A DNA stretch of 64,000 nt from Paenibacillus sp. (GTDB lineage Bacteria > Bacillota > Bacilli > Paenibacillales > YIM-B00363): contig NZ_DASQNA010000039.1 of NCBI RefSeq assembly GCF_035645195.1, positions 248,001 to 312,000 of the forward strand, written 5' to 3'. The notes below the pieces were generated by a model. The model did not search any database. It saw only the letters and a list, made by a program, of their open reading frames with translations, and was not told the DNA's origin. Positions within the stretch are counted from its first letter, which is position 1, and each line of letters starts with the position of its first letter. The translations under genes and the position numbers were made by a program. Shown here one piece after another: positions 27,731 to 44,244 of this stretch.

Positions 27731-27760
27731 TTGACGGTTCTCGAAACCATCATGTATACT
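27731..27760 (+). promoter_or_regulatory. SigA promoter of sigH
   Basis: TTGACG (27731-27736) and TATACT (27755-27760) are 18 bp apart, just downstream of rae1. It allows sigH to be transcribed separately from the cysES operon. No exact Spo0A or obvious AbrB site was recognised next to it. Confidence 0.7.
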
Positions 27761-27818
27761 TGTCTTAACTTTCGAGCGGTATTGTGATGGCTGCTCTAAG
27801 CGGGCCGGAGGGATAGTA

Positions 27819-28469
27819 GTGAGCGTCGACTTCAGAGCGTCAGCCAAGTCCGAGTATGAACTGATTCCAGACGAAGATGTGGTCGAGGCGGTTCGCGGCG
27901 GAAGCAGCGAGGCCCTGGAGCATTTGATCAATAAGTACCGCAACTTCGTGCGAGCGAAGGCGCGGTCCTACTTTTTGATCGGGGCCGATCGGGAAGATAT
28001 CGTTCAAGAAGGCATGATCGGGTTGTACAAATCCATCCGCGATTTTCGCGGGGACAAGCTTGCGTCGTTCAAGGCGTTCGCCGAGCTGTGCATTACCCGG
28101 CAGATCATCACGGCGATCAAAACCGCGACGCGCCAAAAGCACATCCCCCTGAATTCCTACGTTTCCTTGGATAAACCGATCTACGACGAAGATTCCGATC
28201 GCACGCTGCTGGACGTCATTTGCGGCTCGAAAATGTCCGACCCCGAAGAACTCATCATCAATCAGGAAGAGTTCAGCGGCTTGGAAGATAAGATGGGCGA
28301 AATTTTGAGCGACTTGGAGCGTCGGGTGTTAATGCTGTATCTCGACGGGCGGTCGTACCAAGAAATCGCGGTCGATCTCGACCGACACGTGAAATCGATC
28401 GACAACGCGCTGCAGCGCGTCAAGCGGAAGCTTGAACGTTATTTGGAAGTGCGCAACATCAGTTACTGA
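27819..28469 (+). CDS. sigH: RNA polymerase sigma factor SigH (Spo0H)
   Basis: 216 residues from a GTG behind GGAGGGATA. Sigma-70 regions 2 and 4 are clear: the region 2 core is DREDIVQEGMIGLYKSIRDF and region 4 contains YQEIAVDLDRHVKSIDNALQRVKRKLERYL. SigH drives transition-state and early sporulation genes, including spo0A in Bacillus. The chromosomal place between rae1 and rpmG is conserved. Confidence 0.96.
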   Translation: MSVDFRASAKSEYELIPDEDVVEAVRGGSSEALEHLINKYRNFVRAKARSYFLIGADREDIVQEGMIGLYKSIRDFRGDKLASFKAFAELCITRQIITAIKTATRQKHIPLNSYVSLDKPIYDEDSDRTLLDVICGSKMSDPEELIINQEEFSGLEDKMGEILSDLERRVLMLYLDGRSYQEIAVDLDRHVKSIDNALQRVKRKLERYLEVRNISY

Positions 28470-28500
28470 AACGGACCAGGCGTCGCCGAGGTCCGTTTTC
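28469..28500 (+). terminator. Intrinsic terminator of sigH
   Basis: AACGGACC (28470-28477) pairs with GGTCCGTT (28490-28497), followed by TTCG; the T-run is short. Confidence 0.7.
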
Positions 28501-28625
28501 GTTTGAGGGAGAAACGACGACGCGATTTGTTAAATTCCGGTTTATTCGCGGCGACTTTTGCCGATACTGGAACCATCGCGGATCGCGTCCGAAGCCGGCT
28601 GCTCGCAGCGTGTCAATCAATTTTC

Positions 28626-28654
28626 TTGACACGGGAAACCCCCTGTGATAAAGT
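28626..28654 (+). promoter_or_regulatory. Promoter of rpmG-secE-nusG, with a dyad in the spacer
   Basis: TTGACA (28626-28631), 17 bp, extended -10 TGA-TAAAGT (28646-28654). The spacer holds CACGGG and CCCTGTG, an imperfect inverted repeat. The same layout recurs at 40628-40657 before rplGB. The leader between it and rpmG (about 120 bases) contains an A/T-rich stretch but no clear riboswitch. Confidence 0.75.
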
Positions 28655-28774
28655 AGTTCAGGTAGCCCAAAAAATATGCTGCTTTTTTTGTTGTGAGCCT
28701 TTATGCGGGCAAACCGCGAGAGGTTCCGAAATATTACGCTTCTGTTTAGAAGGCTAGTCCAGGAGGTGTTCCAC

Positions 28775-28924
28775 ATGCGGGTAATCGTTACATTGGCTTG
28801 CACGAGCTGCAAGCAGCGGAACTACACGACAAGCAAGAACAAGCGCTCTCATCCGGACCGCATCGAGTTGAAGAAATTCTGCCCGTATTGCAATTCCCAT
28901 ACGGCCCATCGCGAAACGCGGTAA
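28775..28924 (+). CDS. rpmG: 50S ribosomal protein L33
   Basis: 49 residues from the ATG at 28775, behind AGGAGGTG. Two CxxC pairs (CTSC, CPYC) are present, so it is the zinc-binding C+ form. The conserved rpmG-secE-nusG order supports it. Confidence 0.96.
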   Translation: MRVIVTLACTSCKQRNYTTSKNKRSHPDRIELKKFCPYCNSHTAHRETR

Positions 28925-28940
28925 TTCTGGAGGTGCTCTA

Positions 28941-29153
28941 GTGGCTTTCTTAGCTCGCTTGAAGCAAAGCTTCGGGTCTACCTTCTCGTTCTTCGGCGAG
29001 GCATGGGCCGAACTGAAGAAAGTGAAATGGCCGACCCGGAAAGAACTGATCAGTTACACGCTCGTCGTCCTGTTCGCCTGCGTGTTCGTGACGATCTATT
29101 TCTACGTTCTGGACTTCGGGATTTCCAACGTAATCCGCGCGATTTTGGAATAA
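28941..29153 (+). CDS. secE: Preprotein translocase subunit SecE
   Basis: 70 residues from a GTG behind GGAGGTG. The short Gram-positive form has one membrane helix (about 38-63). The conserved cytoplasmic WAELKKVKWPTRKEL sits just before it and contacts SecY. Confidence 0.95.
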   Translation: MAFLARLKQSFGSTFSFFGEAWAELKKVKWPTRKELISYTLVVLFACVFVTIYFYVLDFGISNVIRAILE

Positions 29154-29180
29154 CTAATCGATCCCGGTGGTGACCCGAAG

Positions 29181-29741
29181 ATGATGGAGAAATCGACTCC
29201 GAGCATGGAGAAAAGATGGTACGTCGTTCACACGTACTCGGGGTATGAGAACAAGGTGAAAGCCAACCTCGAGAAACGCGTCGAATCGATGGAGATGCAG
29301 GACAAAATTTTCCGCGTGCTCGTTCCGACGGAAGACGAAGTCATTACGAAGGACGGCAAACGGAAGACGGTGACGCGCAAGGTGTACCCGGGGTACGTCA
29401 TGGTGGAGATGATCCAGACCGACGACTCGTGGTATGTCGTGCGAAACACTCCTGGAGTGACGGGGTTCGTCGGCTCTACCGGTTCCGGCTCTAAGCCGAT
29501 ACCGTTAATGCCTGAAGAGGCGGAAGCGATATTAAAGCATATGGGCATGGAAGAAGCGCCGCGCGAAACGCACGATTTCGAATTGAAAGAGTCCGTTCGC
29601 GTAAAAGTGGGTCCGTTCGCGAATTTTGTCGGTTCGATCGAAGAGATTCTGACCGACAAAGGGAAGCTGAAGGTCCACGTCAACATGTTCGGTAGAGAAA
29701 CGCCGCTTGAGCTCGACTACACTCAGGTGGAGAAGATATAA
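29181..29741 (+). CDS. nusG: Transcription termination/antitermination factor NusG
   Basis: 186 residues. The NGN domain begins RWYVVHTYSGYENKVKANLE and a KOW domain near the C-terminus begins ESVRVKVGPFANFVGSIEEI. It binds RNA polymerase and affects pausing and Rho termination. The second ATG (29184) is an equally possible start; GGTGGTGA lies before both. Confidence 0.95.
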   Translation: MMEKSTPSMEKRWYVVHTYSGYENKVKANLEKRVESMEMQDKIFRVLVPTEDEVITKDGKRKTVTRKVYPGYVMVEMIQTDDSWYVVRNTPGVTGFVGSTGSGSKPIPLMPEEAEAILKHMGMEEAPRETHDFELKESVRVKVGPFANFVGSIEEILTDKGKLKVHVNMFGRETPLELDYTQVEKI

Positions 29742-29777
29742 CGGAGCGGATTATCCGTCCCCTTATCCGACACTCGT

Positions 29778-29830
29778 GGCAGCGTTGACGTTGCCTGTGG
29801 GAGGGTTTTGCGGCCCGTTTCACCACACTT
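29778..29830 (+). promoter_or_regulatory. Candidate L1-binding leader of rplK-rplA
   Basis: A GGCAGCG-TTGA-CGTTGCC hairpin is followed by TGTGGGAGGG (from 29796) and, after a short insert, CACCACA (29821-29827). The GTGGGAG and CACCAC strands resemble the L1-binding site of 23S rRNA and of L1-controlled leaders known in many bacteria. Autoregulation of rplK-rplA by L1 is inferred; no covariance check was done. Confidence 0.5.
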
Positions 29831-29851
29831 TTTGAAGGAGGTGTAACACAC

Positions 29852-30277
29852 ATGGCAAAAAAGGTCATCAAAATGGTCAAATTGCAGGTTCCTGCAGGCA
29901 AAGCCAACCCGGCGCCGCCAATCGGTCCTGCGCTCGGTCAAGCGGGCGTCAACATCATGGCGTTCTGTAAAGAATTCAATGCGCGCACGCAAGATCAAGC
30001 AGGTTTGATCATCCCGGTCGTGATTACGGTTTTCGAAGACCGTTCGTTCACGTTCGAAACGAAGACGCCGCCGGCTGCAGTTCTTCTGCGCGTCGCCGCA
30101 GGCATCGAGAAAGGTTCGGGCGAGCCGAACAAGAAGAAAGTCGCTACGGTTAAGCGCGAGAAAGTGCGCCAAATCGCCGAGCAAAAAATGCCCGACCTGA
30201 ACGCGGCGTCCGTCGACGCGGCGATGAAGATGGTCGAAGGCACGGCTCGCAGCATGGGAATCGTCATCGAAGACTGA
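29852..30277 (+). CDS. rplK: 50S ribosomal protein L11
   Basis: 141 residues, with the N-terminal [21 protein letters not shown] and the C-terminal RNA-binding domain ([18 protein letters not shown]). L11 forms the GTPase-associated region with L10 and L7/L12, which are encoded downstream. GAAGGAGGTG precedes the ATG. Confidence 0.97.
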   Translation: MAKKVIKMVKLQVPAGKANPAPPIGPALGQAGVNIMAFCKEFNARTQDQAGLIIPVVITVFEDRSFTFETKTPPAAVLLRVAAGIEKGSGEPNKKKVATVKREKVRQIAEQKMPDLNAASVDAAMKMVEGTARSMGIVIED

Positions 30278-30334
30278 TGCGTTCCCGAACAGTGGGAGGA
30301 CATTCCGCTATCACCACTCTAGGAGGATAACAAC

Positions 30335-31021
30335 ATGCCAGGAAAGAAATATCAAGAAGCTGCGAAGCTGATTGACAAAGAAACGTTGTACGATCCGGAA
30401 CAAGCGATCGAACTCGTAAAGCAAACGGCGAAAGCGAAATTCGACGAAACGGTCGAAGTCGCAGTACGCCTGGGCGTAGACCCGAAGAAGCAAGACCAAG
30501 CCGTCCGCGGCGTCGTCGTACTCCCGCACGGTACGGGTAAGACGAAGCGCGTTCTCGTATTCGCGAAAGGCGACAAAGCGCGCGAAGCCGAAGCGGCAGG
30601 CGCCGATTTCGTCGGCGACCAAGACATGATCAACCGCATCCAGCAAGGCTGGTTCGACTTTGACGTCTGCGTAGCTACGCCGGACATGATGAGCGAAGTC
30701 GGCAAGCTGGGCCGGATTCTTGGCGGCAAAGGCCTCATGCCGAACCCGAAAGCGGGCACCGTTACGTTCGACGTAGCGAAAGCCGTTCAAGAAATCAAAG
30801 CAGGTAAGATCGAGTATCGCCTCGACCGCGCGGGTCAAATTCACGCGCCGATCGGCAAAGTTTCGTTCGATGCCGACAAGCTCGTTGCAAACCTCCGCGC
30901 GCTGGTAGATGCGTTGAACCGCGCGAAGCCGGCTTCCGCGAAAGGCGTGTATCTGAAAAACATCGCGGTTTCGTCCACGATGGGCCCGAGCGCTCGCGTC
31001 AACACGCAAACGTATCGCTAA
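30335..31021 (+). CDS. rplA: 50S ribosomal protein L1
   Basis: 228 residues, with the L1 signature around [17 protein letters not shown] (here [17 protein letters not shown]). It builds the L1 stalk and may repress its own operon by binding the leader before rplK. AGGAGGA precedes the ATG. Confidence 0.97.
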   Translation: MPGKKYQEAAKLIDKETLYDPEQAIELVKQTAKAKFDETVEVAVRLGVDPKKQDQAVRGVVVLPHGTGKTKRVLVFAKGDKAREAEAAGADFVGDQDMINRIQQGWFDFDVCVATPDMMSEVGKLGRILGGKGLMPNPKAGTVTFDVAKAVQEIKAGKIEYRLDRAGQIHAPIGKVSFDADKLVANLRALVDALNRAKPASAKGVYLKNIAVSSTMGPSARVNTQTYR

Positions 31022-31077
31022 TCGATACCGCACAAGCGGGTTAGACCGTACTTCACCGGCATTCTAAACTTGAATAA

Positions 31078-31236
31078 ACCAACCGTAGACAGCAGGCGCC
31101 GGACCTCCGGCTTAATCTCCTGCCGAGGTGTTATGATAAGACTCGAGCGCGCGATGGCGGCCTTGTGGCCGCGTCGCGTCCGAAAGTCGTCATGCAGCCT
31201 TCGTGTCTACGGAGGCTGTTCTCGTTTGTTGCCTGC
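31078..31236 (+). ncRNA. L10 leader RNA of rplJ-rplL
   Basis: The conserved core AACCGTAGACAGCAGGCGCC, followed shortly by CTTAATCTCCTGCCGAGGTG, is the hallmark of the L10 leader. A second hairpin (GCGGCC/GGCCGC region) follows. A stem at 31195-31218 (CAGCCTTCG pairing with CGGAGGCTG) then forms a terminator-like end with a weak T-tract. L10(L12)4 binding here represses rplJ-rplL in Firmicutes. Confidence 0.92.
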
Positions 31237-31269
31237 TAAAGCAAACCCATTCTTACAGGAGGTGTCCCT

Positions 31270-31767
31270 ATGCCTAACGCTAAAGTGTTGGCGGAAAAGC
31301 AGCAGCTCGTGAGCGAAGTGGCGGATAAGCTCCGCAACAGCGCGTGCACGGTCGTTGCCGACTACCGCGGCCTTACGGTCGCTCAAGTGACCGAACTGCG
31401 CAAGCAGCTTCGCGAAGCGGGCGTCGAGTTCCAAGTCATCAAGAACACGCTCACTCGCCGTGCGACGGCAGCAACGGAACTGACGGAGCTCGACGCTCAC
31501 CTGACAGGTCCGTCTGCGATCGCGTTCAGCTCGGATATCATCGCCCCGGCGAAAATCCTGAGCAACTTCGCGAAGAAGAACGAAAACTTGAAAGTGAAAG
31601 CGGGCGTCGTCGAAGGCAAAGTCGTCGACGCGGCGCAAATCAAGGCGCTGGCAGATCTGCCGTCCCGCGAAGGCCTCTTGTCCATGCTCCTCAGCGTGCT
31701 TCAAGCGCCGATGCGCAACTTCGCGCTTGCGGTTAAAGCGGTCGGAGAGCAGAAAGAACAAGCATAA
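31270..31767 (+). CDS. rplJ: 50S ribosomal protein L10
   Basis: 165 residues, with the N-terminal rRNA-binding domain ([30 protein letters not shown]) and a C-terminal helix that binds L7/L12 dimers. AGGAGGTG precedes the ATG. Controlled by the L10 leader directly upstream. Confidence 0.97.
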   Translation: MPNAKVLAEKQQLVSEVADKLRNSACTVVADYRGLTVAQVTELRKQLREAGVEFQVIKNTLTRRATAATELTELDAHLTGPSAIAFSSDIIAPAKILSNFAKKNENLKVKAGVVEGKVVDAAQIKALADLPSREGLLSMLLSVLQAPMRNFALAVKAVGEQKEQA

Positions 31768-31797
31768 TTTTAATAAAATAATTGGAGGGTTATCCAA

Positions 31798-32163
31798 ATG
31801 AGCAAAGAGCAAATCATTGAAGCCATTAAGGGCATGACCGTTCTTGAACTGAACGATCTCGTAAAAGCAATCGAAGAAGAATTCGGCGTAACGGCAGCAG
31901 CTCCGATGGTAATGGCTGGCGGCGGCGCAGCAGCAGAAGCAGCAGCTGAGCAAACGGAATTCGACGTAATCCTCGCAAGCGCAGGCGCTTCGAAGATCAA
32001 CGTTATCAAAGTCGTTCGCGAAATCACGGGCCTCGGCTTGAAAGAAGCGAAAGAACTCGTCGACAACGCTCCGAAGCCGATCAAAGAAAAGATCTCCAAA
32101 GAAGATGCAGACAAGATCAAAGCTCAGCTCGAAGAAGCTGGCGCTTCGGTAGAAGTGAAGTAA
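31798..32163 (+). CDS. rplL: 50S ribosomal protein L7/L12
   Basis: 121 residues. An N-terminal dimerisation domain is followed by an Ala/Gly hinge (about 38-55) and a C-terminal domain with the factor-binding helix ([19 protein letters not shown]). TTGGAGGG precedes the ATG. Confidence 0.97.
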   Translation: MSKEQIIEAIKGMTVLELNDLVKAIEEEFGVTAAAPMVMAGGGAAAEAAAEQTEFDVILASAGASKINVIKVVREITGLGLKEAKELVDNAPKPIKEKISKEDADKIKAQLEEAGASVEVK

Positions 32164-32181
32164 TAGCAAGCCTTACGGCTG

Positions 32182-32224
32182 AAAACCCCTTGCGAACGCA
32201 AATCGCGCTCGCAGGGGGTTTTGC
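32182..32224 (+). terminator. Intrinsic terminator after rplL
   Basis: AAAACCCCTTGCGA pairs with TCGCAGGGGGTTTT (one G-U), a strong stem ending in TTTT. Confidence 0.9.
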
Positions 32225-32266
32225 TTCAAGGTGAAGCACGAATCGTTAGGGAGGGTGCCTGCCGAA

Positions 32267-32872
32267 ATGAACGAACATTATTATTCGAAACAACCGACGA
32301 CGGCGTCGAATCGCCAAACGATTCAAGCGACGCTGCGCGGCAAATCGTACAGCTTCGTCACCGAGGCGGGCGTCTTTTCCAAACGGGAAGTCGACTTCGG
32401 AAGCAGGCTGTTGATCGAAACGATGGAGTTTCCGAAAGATGCGAAGGTGCTGGACGTCGGCTGCGGGTACGGGCCGATCGGTTTGACCGCCGCCATGCTG
32501 GCGAGCGAAGGGACGGTCACGATGCTCGACGTGAACGAGCGCGCCGTCGCGACCGCGAAGGAAAATGCGGAGCGGCTTGGCATTAAGAACGTTCGGATCA
32601 TGCTGAGCGACCGGTACGAAGCGCTCGCGCCAGGCGAGACGTTCGATGCGATTTTGACGAATCCGCCGATTCGCGCGGGGAAGTCGATCGTGCACAGCAT
32701 TTTCGAGGGGGCGTTCGAGCGGCTGCGCCCGGGAGGCGCGCTGTGGATCGTCATTCAGAAGAAACAAGGGGCGCCATCGGCCTTTGCGAAGTTGGAGGAA
32801 ACCTTTGGCGAGGTACGTGAAGTCGCGAAAGACAAGGGGTACCGTATCTTTAAAGCCATAAAACAAAATTGA
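32267..32872 (+). CDS. ybxB: Class I SAM-dependent methyltransferase, YbxB/RsmC-like
   Basis: 201 residues from the ATG at 32267 (MNEHYYSKQP), which matches the start of YbxB; GGGAGGG is 12 bases upstream. SAM-binding motif I is VLDVGCGYGPIGL and the catalytic NPPI-type motif is TNPPIRAG. The RsmC family methylates guanine of 16S rRNA; this shorter form lacks the N-terminal duplicate domain. The place between rplL and rpoB is as in Bacillus. Confidence 0.92.
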   Translation: MNEHYYSKQPTTASNRQTIQATLRGKSYSFVTEAGVFSKREVDFGSRLLIETMEFPKDAKVLDVGCGYGPIGLTAAMLASEGTVTMLDVNERAVATAKENAERLGIKNVRIMLSDRYEALAPGETFDAILTNPPIRAGKSIVHSIFEGAFERLRPGGALWIVIQKKQGAPSAFAKLEETFGEVREVAKDKGYRIFKAIKQN

Positions 32873-32893
32873 CGATTTGTCAACGCCTTTTTG

Positions 32894-32922
32894 TTGACTT
32901 CGAAACTTCGTTATGGTAGCAT
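32894..32922 (+). promoter_or_regulatory. Promoter of rpoB-rpoC
   Basis: TTGACT (32894-32899) and TAGCAT (32917-32922) are 17 bp apart, with TGG directly before the -10 (extended). It lies 20 bases after the ybxB stop. Confidence 0.65.
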
Positions 32923-33282
32923 TAGAGAATGTCAGCATTAAAATGCCTATACTGTCTTTATTGCACGAAAATGTCAAGAGTTTTTTTGACATCGCGTTAC
33001 GAAACAAAATTTCCTCGTTTTTTTCCGTTTTGACGTATATTGCCAAAGATTTCCGACTACGATAAATGATATGGAAATTTACAGCTACCGCTTAGTTTTC
33101 CCTACTTCTTTCAAGTAGATCGAGTCGAAGGGTTCTTCGCGGCGGGGCTCTTTTTTTCTCTTTTCCCATTTCGTTAATCATAAGAGACGCTTTTTGTTCG
33201 GCGCCTCTTGTTTCAATTTTGCTTCTTTTGCGCTGTTCGCAACGCGTTGGGCAGTCCAGTAGACATGAGGGGTGAACGTAAG
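32923..33282 (+). promoter_or_regulatory. Long A/T-rich leader of rpoB with terminator-like hairpins
   Basis: A 360-base stretch without a convincing gene, far richer in A/T than its surroundings. At 33121-33160, GAGTC pairs with GGCTC around an inner GAA/TTC and is followed by TTTTTTTCTCTTTT. At 33183-33212, AAGAG and CGC pair with GCG and CTCTT, followed by GTTTC. Two further TTGACA/TTGACG hexamers (32986, 33030) lack good -10 partners. The layout suggests attenuation of rpoBC, but no ligand is evident. Confidence 0.45.
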
Positions 33283-36819
<3,537 letters not shown>

Positions 36820-36852
36820 GCCGCCCCGGATTCCGTTCCGTAAGCCGGAGCA

Positions 36853-36872
36853 GGCCGCGGTTCGCCGCGGCC
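36853..36872 (+). other. UUCG-capped hairpin between rpoB and rpoC
   Basis: GGCCGCGG-TTCG-CCGCGGCC is a perfect 8-bp stem with a stable UUCG tetraloop and no T-run. It may be a processing or stabilising element between the two genes. Confidence 0.7.
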
Positions 36873-36915
36873 GTCCGGTCCATAGATCGATAACAATTGC
36901 AGGGAGGGTTGCTCC

Positions 36916-40539
<3,624 letters not shown>

Positions 40540-40546
40540 TCGATAG

Positions 40547-40609
40547 CGATTCGAGGCGCGTCCGCCGCTCCGCTTCCGCGGTTTCGGCGGGCGCGATCCG
40601 CTCGAATCG
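40547..40609. other. Long two-level inverted repeat after rpoC
   Basis: CGATTCGAG (40547-40555) pairs with CTCGAATCG (40601-40609). Inside, GCGCGTCCGCC pairs with GGCGGGCGCG (imperfect). No T-run follows. It lies just before the rplGB promoter and may slow or stop rpoBC transcripts. Confidence 0.55.
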
Positions 40610-40627
40610 GTCTCAATGATTTCCTTC

Positions 40628-40657
40628 TTGACACGGGCGGCAGCCCGGTGATAATAT
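40628..40657 (+). promoter_or_regulatory. Promoter of rplGB, twin of the rpmG promoter
   Basis: TTGACA (40628-40633) and TAATAT (40652-40657) are 18 bp apart. The first bases of the spacer and its end (CACGGG and CCCGGTG) repeat the dyad of the rpmG promoter, and a GCC-AAAAA block follows both promoters. Confidence 0.72.
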
Positions 40658-40718
40658 GTTACAGTGTGCCAAAAAGAATTGGTCTCATGCGAGCTGTTCT
40701 TTGGAGGATATTTCAACA

Positions 40719-40970
40719 ATGTCTTATGATGAAGAACTGCGTGGAAGACAACTGCGCATCGGCACGAAGCAAACGACGAAAGCGGTGGAGCTAGGCGCAG
40801 CCGCCAAAGTGTTTGTGGCGAAAGACGCAGATCCAAAGCTGACGAGCAAGATTGTTTCGCTGGCGAAGAAGATGGGCGTCGAAGTGGCGTACGTCGATTC
40901 TATGAAGCTGTTAGGTAAAGCTTGCGGAATCGAAGTCGGCGCGGCGATGGCTGCTATAGTGAATGAGTGA
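40719..40970 (+). CDS. rplGB: L7Ae-family K-turn RNA-binding protein (YbxF)
   Basis: 83 residues from the ATG at 40719, behind TTGGAGGA. The L7Ae/L30e fold shows IGTKQTTKAVELGAAAKVFVAKDADP and KKMGVEVAYVDSMKLLGKACGIEVGAA. Bacillus YbxF and YlxQ bind kink-turn RNAs. Conserved between rpoC and rpsL. Confidence 0.93.
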   Translation: MSYDEELRGRQLRIGTKQTTKAVELGAAAKVFVAKDADPKLTSKIVSLAKKMGVEVAYVDSMKLLGKACGIEVGAAMAAIVNE

Positions 40971-40974
40971 AACC

Positions 40975-41008
40975 ATGTTTTTGTCCGGGATTCCGAAGAC
41001 AAAAACAT
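40975..41008 (+). terminator. Hairpin between rplGB and rpsL, terminator-like
   Basis: ATGTTTTTGTC (40975-40985) pairs perfectly with GACAAAAACAT (40998-41008), followed by TCTCTTTGTTC. The T-tract is weak, so it may attenuate rather than terminate. Confidence 0.5.
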
Positions 41009-41090
41009 TCTCTTTGTTCACAAATGACTCACCTGGATCTGTGGACTTAAAAATTGGTTTACAAACGTTATTGAAGGAGGTGCAACATAC

Positions 41091-41510
41091 ATGCCAACGA
41101 TTAACCAACTCGTACGCAAAGGACGCAAAGCGAAGGTCGTCAAGTCCAAGTCCCCGGCGCTTCAGAAGGGCTTCAACGCTCTGAGACGCGAAGAGACGGA
41201 CCTGAGCGCACCGCAAAAGCGCGGCGTCTGCACGCGTGTCGGCACGATGACGCCGAAGAAGCCGAACTCGGCTCTCCGGAAATACGCTCGTGTACGCCTT
41301 ACGAACCGCGTCGAAGTTACTGCCTACATCGGCGGGATCGGCCACAACTTGCAAGAGCACAGCGTCGTTCTCGTTCGCGGCGGCCGTGTTAAGGACCTTC
41401 CGGGTGTCCGTTACCACATCGTTCGCGGCGCGCTCGATACGGCCGGCGTTAACAACCGGATGCAAGCTCGTTCCAAGTACGGCACGAAGCGTCCGAAAGC
41501 GAAGAAGTAA
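41091..41510 (+). CDS. rpsL: 30S ribosomal protein S12
   Basis: 139 residues. [11 protein letters not shown] (Lys 56-57) and [12 protein letters not shown], the two streptomycin-related loops, are wild type. GAAGGAGGTG precedes the ATG. Confidence 0.97.
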   Translation: MPTINQLVRKGRKAKVVKSKSPALQKGFNALRREETDLSAPQKRGVCTRVGTMTPKKPNSALRKYARVRLTNRVEVTAYIGGIGHNLQEHSVVLVRGGRVKDLPGVRYHIVRGALDTAGVNNRMQARSKYGTKRPKAKK

Positions 41511-41521
41511 TATCAAGTCAG

Positions 41522-41579
41522 CCCGCGTTCAGCGGGAGAGCAAGATCCGAGATCGAGCAAGTCGCAGGCTCGCCGATCT
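41522..41579 (+). promoter_or_regulatory. Structured leader between rpsL and rpsG
   Basis: CCCGC-GTTCA-GCGGG (41522-41536) is followed by AGATC-GAGC pairing with GCTC-(GCC)-GATCT (41550-41579). It could serve S7 autoregulation; this is suggestion only. Confidence 0.3.
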
Positions 41580-41625
41580 CTAAAACCTATACTAAGTATG
41601 AACCGATTGGGAAAGGGGGATAACT

Positions 41626-42096
41626 ATGCCACGTAAAGGTCCTGTTCCGAAGCGCGATGTGCTTCCGGATCCGATTTATAACAGCAAGTTGGTCACTCGT
41701 CTTATCAACCGTATCATGATCGACGGTAAGCGCGGCGTCGCTCAGACGATTCTGTACGACGCGTTCGAACTGATTCGTCAACGTACGGGTAACGAGCCGA
41801 TGGAAGTATTCGAGGCTGCGATCAAGAACATCATGCCGGTGCTCGAGGTCAAAGCACGCCGCGTCGGCGGCGCGAACTACCAGGTGCCGATCGAAGTGAA
41901 GCCGGAGCGCCGTACGTCGCTTGGTCTTCGTTGGTTGGTCAACTACGCTCGCAACCGCGGCGAGAAGACGATGACGGAGCGCCTTGCAGCCGAAATCATC
42001 GACGCAAGCAACAACACGGGCGCGTCGGTCAAGAAGCGCGAAGATACGCACAAAATGGCCGAAGCGAACAAAGCGTTCGCCCACTACCGTTGGTAA
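41626..42096 (+). CDS. rpsG: 30S ribosomal protein S7
   Basis: 156 residues. It contains [23 protein letters not shown]-type N-terminal rRNA contacts and the C-terminal [26 protein letters not shown] precedes the ATG. Confidence 0.97.
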   Translation: MPRKGPVPKRDVLPDPIYNSKLVTRLINRIMIDGKRGVAQTILYDAFELIRQRTGNEPMEVFEAAIKNIMPVLEVKARRVGGANYQVPIEVKPERRTSLGLRWLVNYARNRGEKTMTERLAAEIIDASNNTGASVKKREDTHKMAEANKAFAHYRW

Positions 42097-42135
42097 TAAA
42101 CCACAAGAGGTTTGGATAGAAGGGAGAGCAAGCGA

Positions 42136-44208
42136 ATGCCAAGAGCGTTCTCTTTGCAGAACACGCGCAACATCGGCATTATGGCCCACATCGACGCAGG
42201 CAAGACGACGACGACCGAGCGCATTCTTTACTTTACCGGACGCGTCCATAAGATCGGCGAGGTTCACGAAGGCGCCGCAACGATGGACTGGATGGAACAA
42301 GAACAAGAGCGCGGCATCACGATCACGTCGGCTGCTACGACGGCGCAATGGAAGGGCCATCGCGTCAACATTATCGACACGCCCGGACACGTAGACTTCA
42401 CAGTCGAGGTTGAGCGTTCCCTGCGCGTGCTCGACGGCGCGGTAGCGGTGTTCTCCGCCAAGGAAGGCGTAGAGCCGCAATCCGAAACCGTATGGCGTCA
42501 AGCGGATCGCTACGGCGTTCCGCGGATCGCGTACGTGAACAAGATGGACATCATCGGCGCGGACTTCCTCGGGGCAGTCCAATCGATGAGAGACCGTCTC
42601 GGCGCGAACGCAGTTCCGATTCAACTTCCTATGGGCGCTGAAGCGGACTACGTCGGTTATATCGACTTGATCGGTAACGTCGCTTACCGCTTCACGGACG
42701 ATATGGGCAGCTTGGAGCAATTGAGCGAAATTCCTTCGGAGTATCAAGCACAAGCCGAAGAGCTTCGCAGCCAATTGATCGAAAAGATCGCCGAACTCGA
42801 CGAAGAACTGACGATGAAGTACCTCGAAGGCGAAGAAATTTCCGTCGACGAGCTGAAGGTCGCTCTGCGTAAAGGCACGGTAGGAGTAAAAATCTTCCCG
42901 GTCATCGCAGGTTCTTCCTACAAGAACAAGGGCGTACAACCGATGCTCGACGCGGTTATCGACTACTTGCCGGCTCCGACGGACGTTCCGGATATCCGCG
43001 GCGTTCTCGAAGACGGTACGGAAGTCGTTCGGAAATCGGCCGACAACGAGCCGTTCTCCGCGCTCGCGTTCAAGATCATGACGGACCCGTATGTCGGTAA
43101 GCTTACGTTCTTCCGCGTATACTCCGGTATTCTCAACTCCGGTTCGTACGTGTTGAACGCAACGAAGGGCAAGCGCGAGCGGATCGGCCGGATTCTTCAG
43201 ATGCACGCGAACTCCCGCGAAGAGATCCAAGAGGTATACGCAGGCGACATCGCCGCAGCAGTAGGCCTCAAGGATACGATCACGGGCGACACGCTGTGCG
43301 ACGAGAAAAACCCGGTTATCCTCGAGTCGATGAACTTCCCGGACCCGGTTATCTCCATCGCGGTAGAGCCGAAGTCCAAAGCGGACCAAGACAAGATGGG
43401 CGTCGCTTTGACGAAGCTGGCCGAGGAAGACCCGACGTTCCGTTACTACACGGACGAAGAAACGGGCCAGACGATCATCCAGGGTATGGGCGAGCTCCAT
43501 CTCGAGATCATCGTCGACCGCATGAAGCGCGAATTCAAGGTGGAAACGAACGTCGGCAAGCCGCAGGTTGCTTACCGCGAAACGTTCCGCCAACCGGCGA
43601 AAGTCGAAGGCAAGTTCGTACGTCAGTCCGGCGGTCGCGGCCAATACGGCCATTGCTGGATCGAATTCGAACCGCTCGAAGCTGGCTCCGGATTCGTGTT
43701 CGAAAACAAGATCGTCGGCGGTGTTGTACCGCGTGAATATATTCCTGCAGTACAAAACGGTATCGAAGAGTCGATGAAGAACGGCGTATTGGCCGGCTTC
43801 CCGCTCGTAGATATCAAGGCGACGATCGTCGACGGTTCGTACCACGACGTCGACTCCAACGAGATGGCGTTCAAAATTGCCGGCTCTATGGCGCTCAAAG
43901 CGGCGAAAGACAAGTGTAAGCCGGTTCTTCTCGAGCCGATCATGAAAGTCGAAGTTACCGTTCCGGAAGAGTACATGGGCGACGTTATGGGCGACCTGAA
44001 CTCCCGCCGCGGTCGGATCGAAGGCATGGACAACCGTGCCGGCGCTCAGATCATCCGTGCGAAGGTTCCGCTCTCCGAGATGTTCGGTTACTCGACTACG
44101 CTTCGCTCTCGTACGCAAGGTCGCGGCGTGTTCGCGATGGAACTCTCCCATTATGAGGAAGTGCCTAAATCTATCGCAGATGAGATCATCTCGAAGAAGG
44201 GCGCCTAA
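42136..44208 (+). CDS. fusA: Elongation factor G
   Basis: 690 residues from the ATG at 42136, behind AAGGGAGAG. G1 [10 protein letters not shown]3 DTPGH and G4 NKMD are present, followed by domains II-V. Domain IV ([22 protein letters not shown]) is intact. One frame without breaks. Confidence 0.97.
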   Translation: MPRAFSLQNTRNIGIMAHIDAGKTTTTERILYFTGRVHKIGEVHEGAATMDWMEQEQERGITITSAATTAQWKGHRVNIIDTPGHVDFTVEVERSLRVLDGAVAVFSAKEGVEPQSETVWRQADRYGVPRIAYVNKMDIIGADFLGAVQSMRDRLGANAVPIQLPMGAEADYVGYIDLIGNVAYRFTDDMGSLEQLSEIPSEYQAQAEELRSQLIEKIAELDEELTMKYLEGEEISVDELKVALRKGTVGVKIFPVIAGSSYKNKGVQPMLDAVIDYLPAPTDVPDIRGVLEDGTEVVRKSADNEPFSALAFKIMTDPYVGKLTFFRVYSGILNSGSYVLNATKGKRERIGRILQMHANSREEIQEVYAGDIAAAVGLKDTITGDTLCDEKNPVILESMNFPDPVISIAVEPKSKADQDKMGVALTKLAEEDPTFRYYTDEETGQTIIQGMGELHLEIIVDRMKREFKVETNVGKPQVAYRETFRQPAKVEGKFVRQSGGRGQYGHCWIEFEPLEAGSGFVFENKIVGGVVPREYIPAVQNGIEESMKNGVLAGFPLVDIKATIVDGSYHDVDSNEMAFKIAGSMALKAAKDKCKPVLLEPIMKVEVTVPEEYMGDVMGDLNSRRGRIEGMDNRAGAQIIRAKVPLSEMFGYSTTLRSRTQGRGVFAMELSHYEEVPKSIADEIISKKGA

Positions 44209-44244
44209 TTATACTAATTTTTCTCTAAGGAGGAAATTTCACTA

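Noticed and set aside
33208-33282. N-terminal extension of rpoB from an upstream ATG
   Set aside because: The 25 extra residues do not match any RpoB, while the TTG at 33283 has a good ribosome site and matches the family start.
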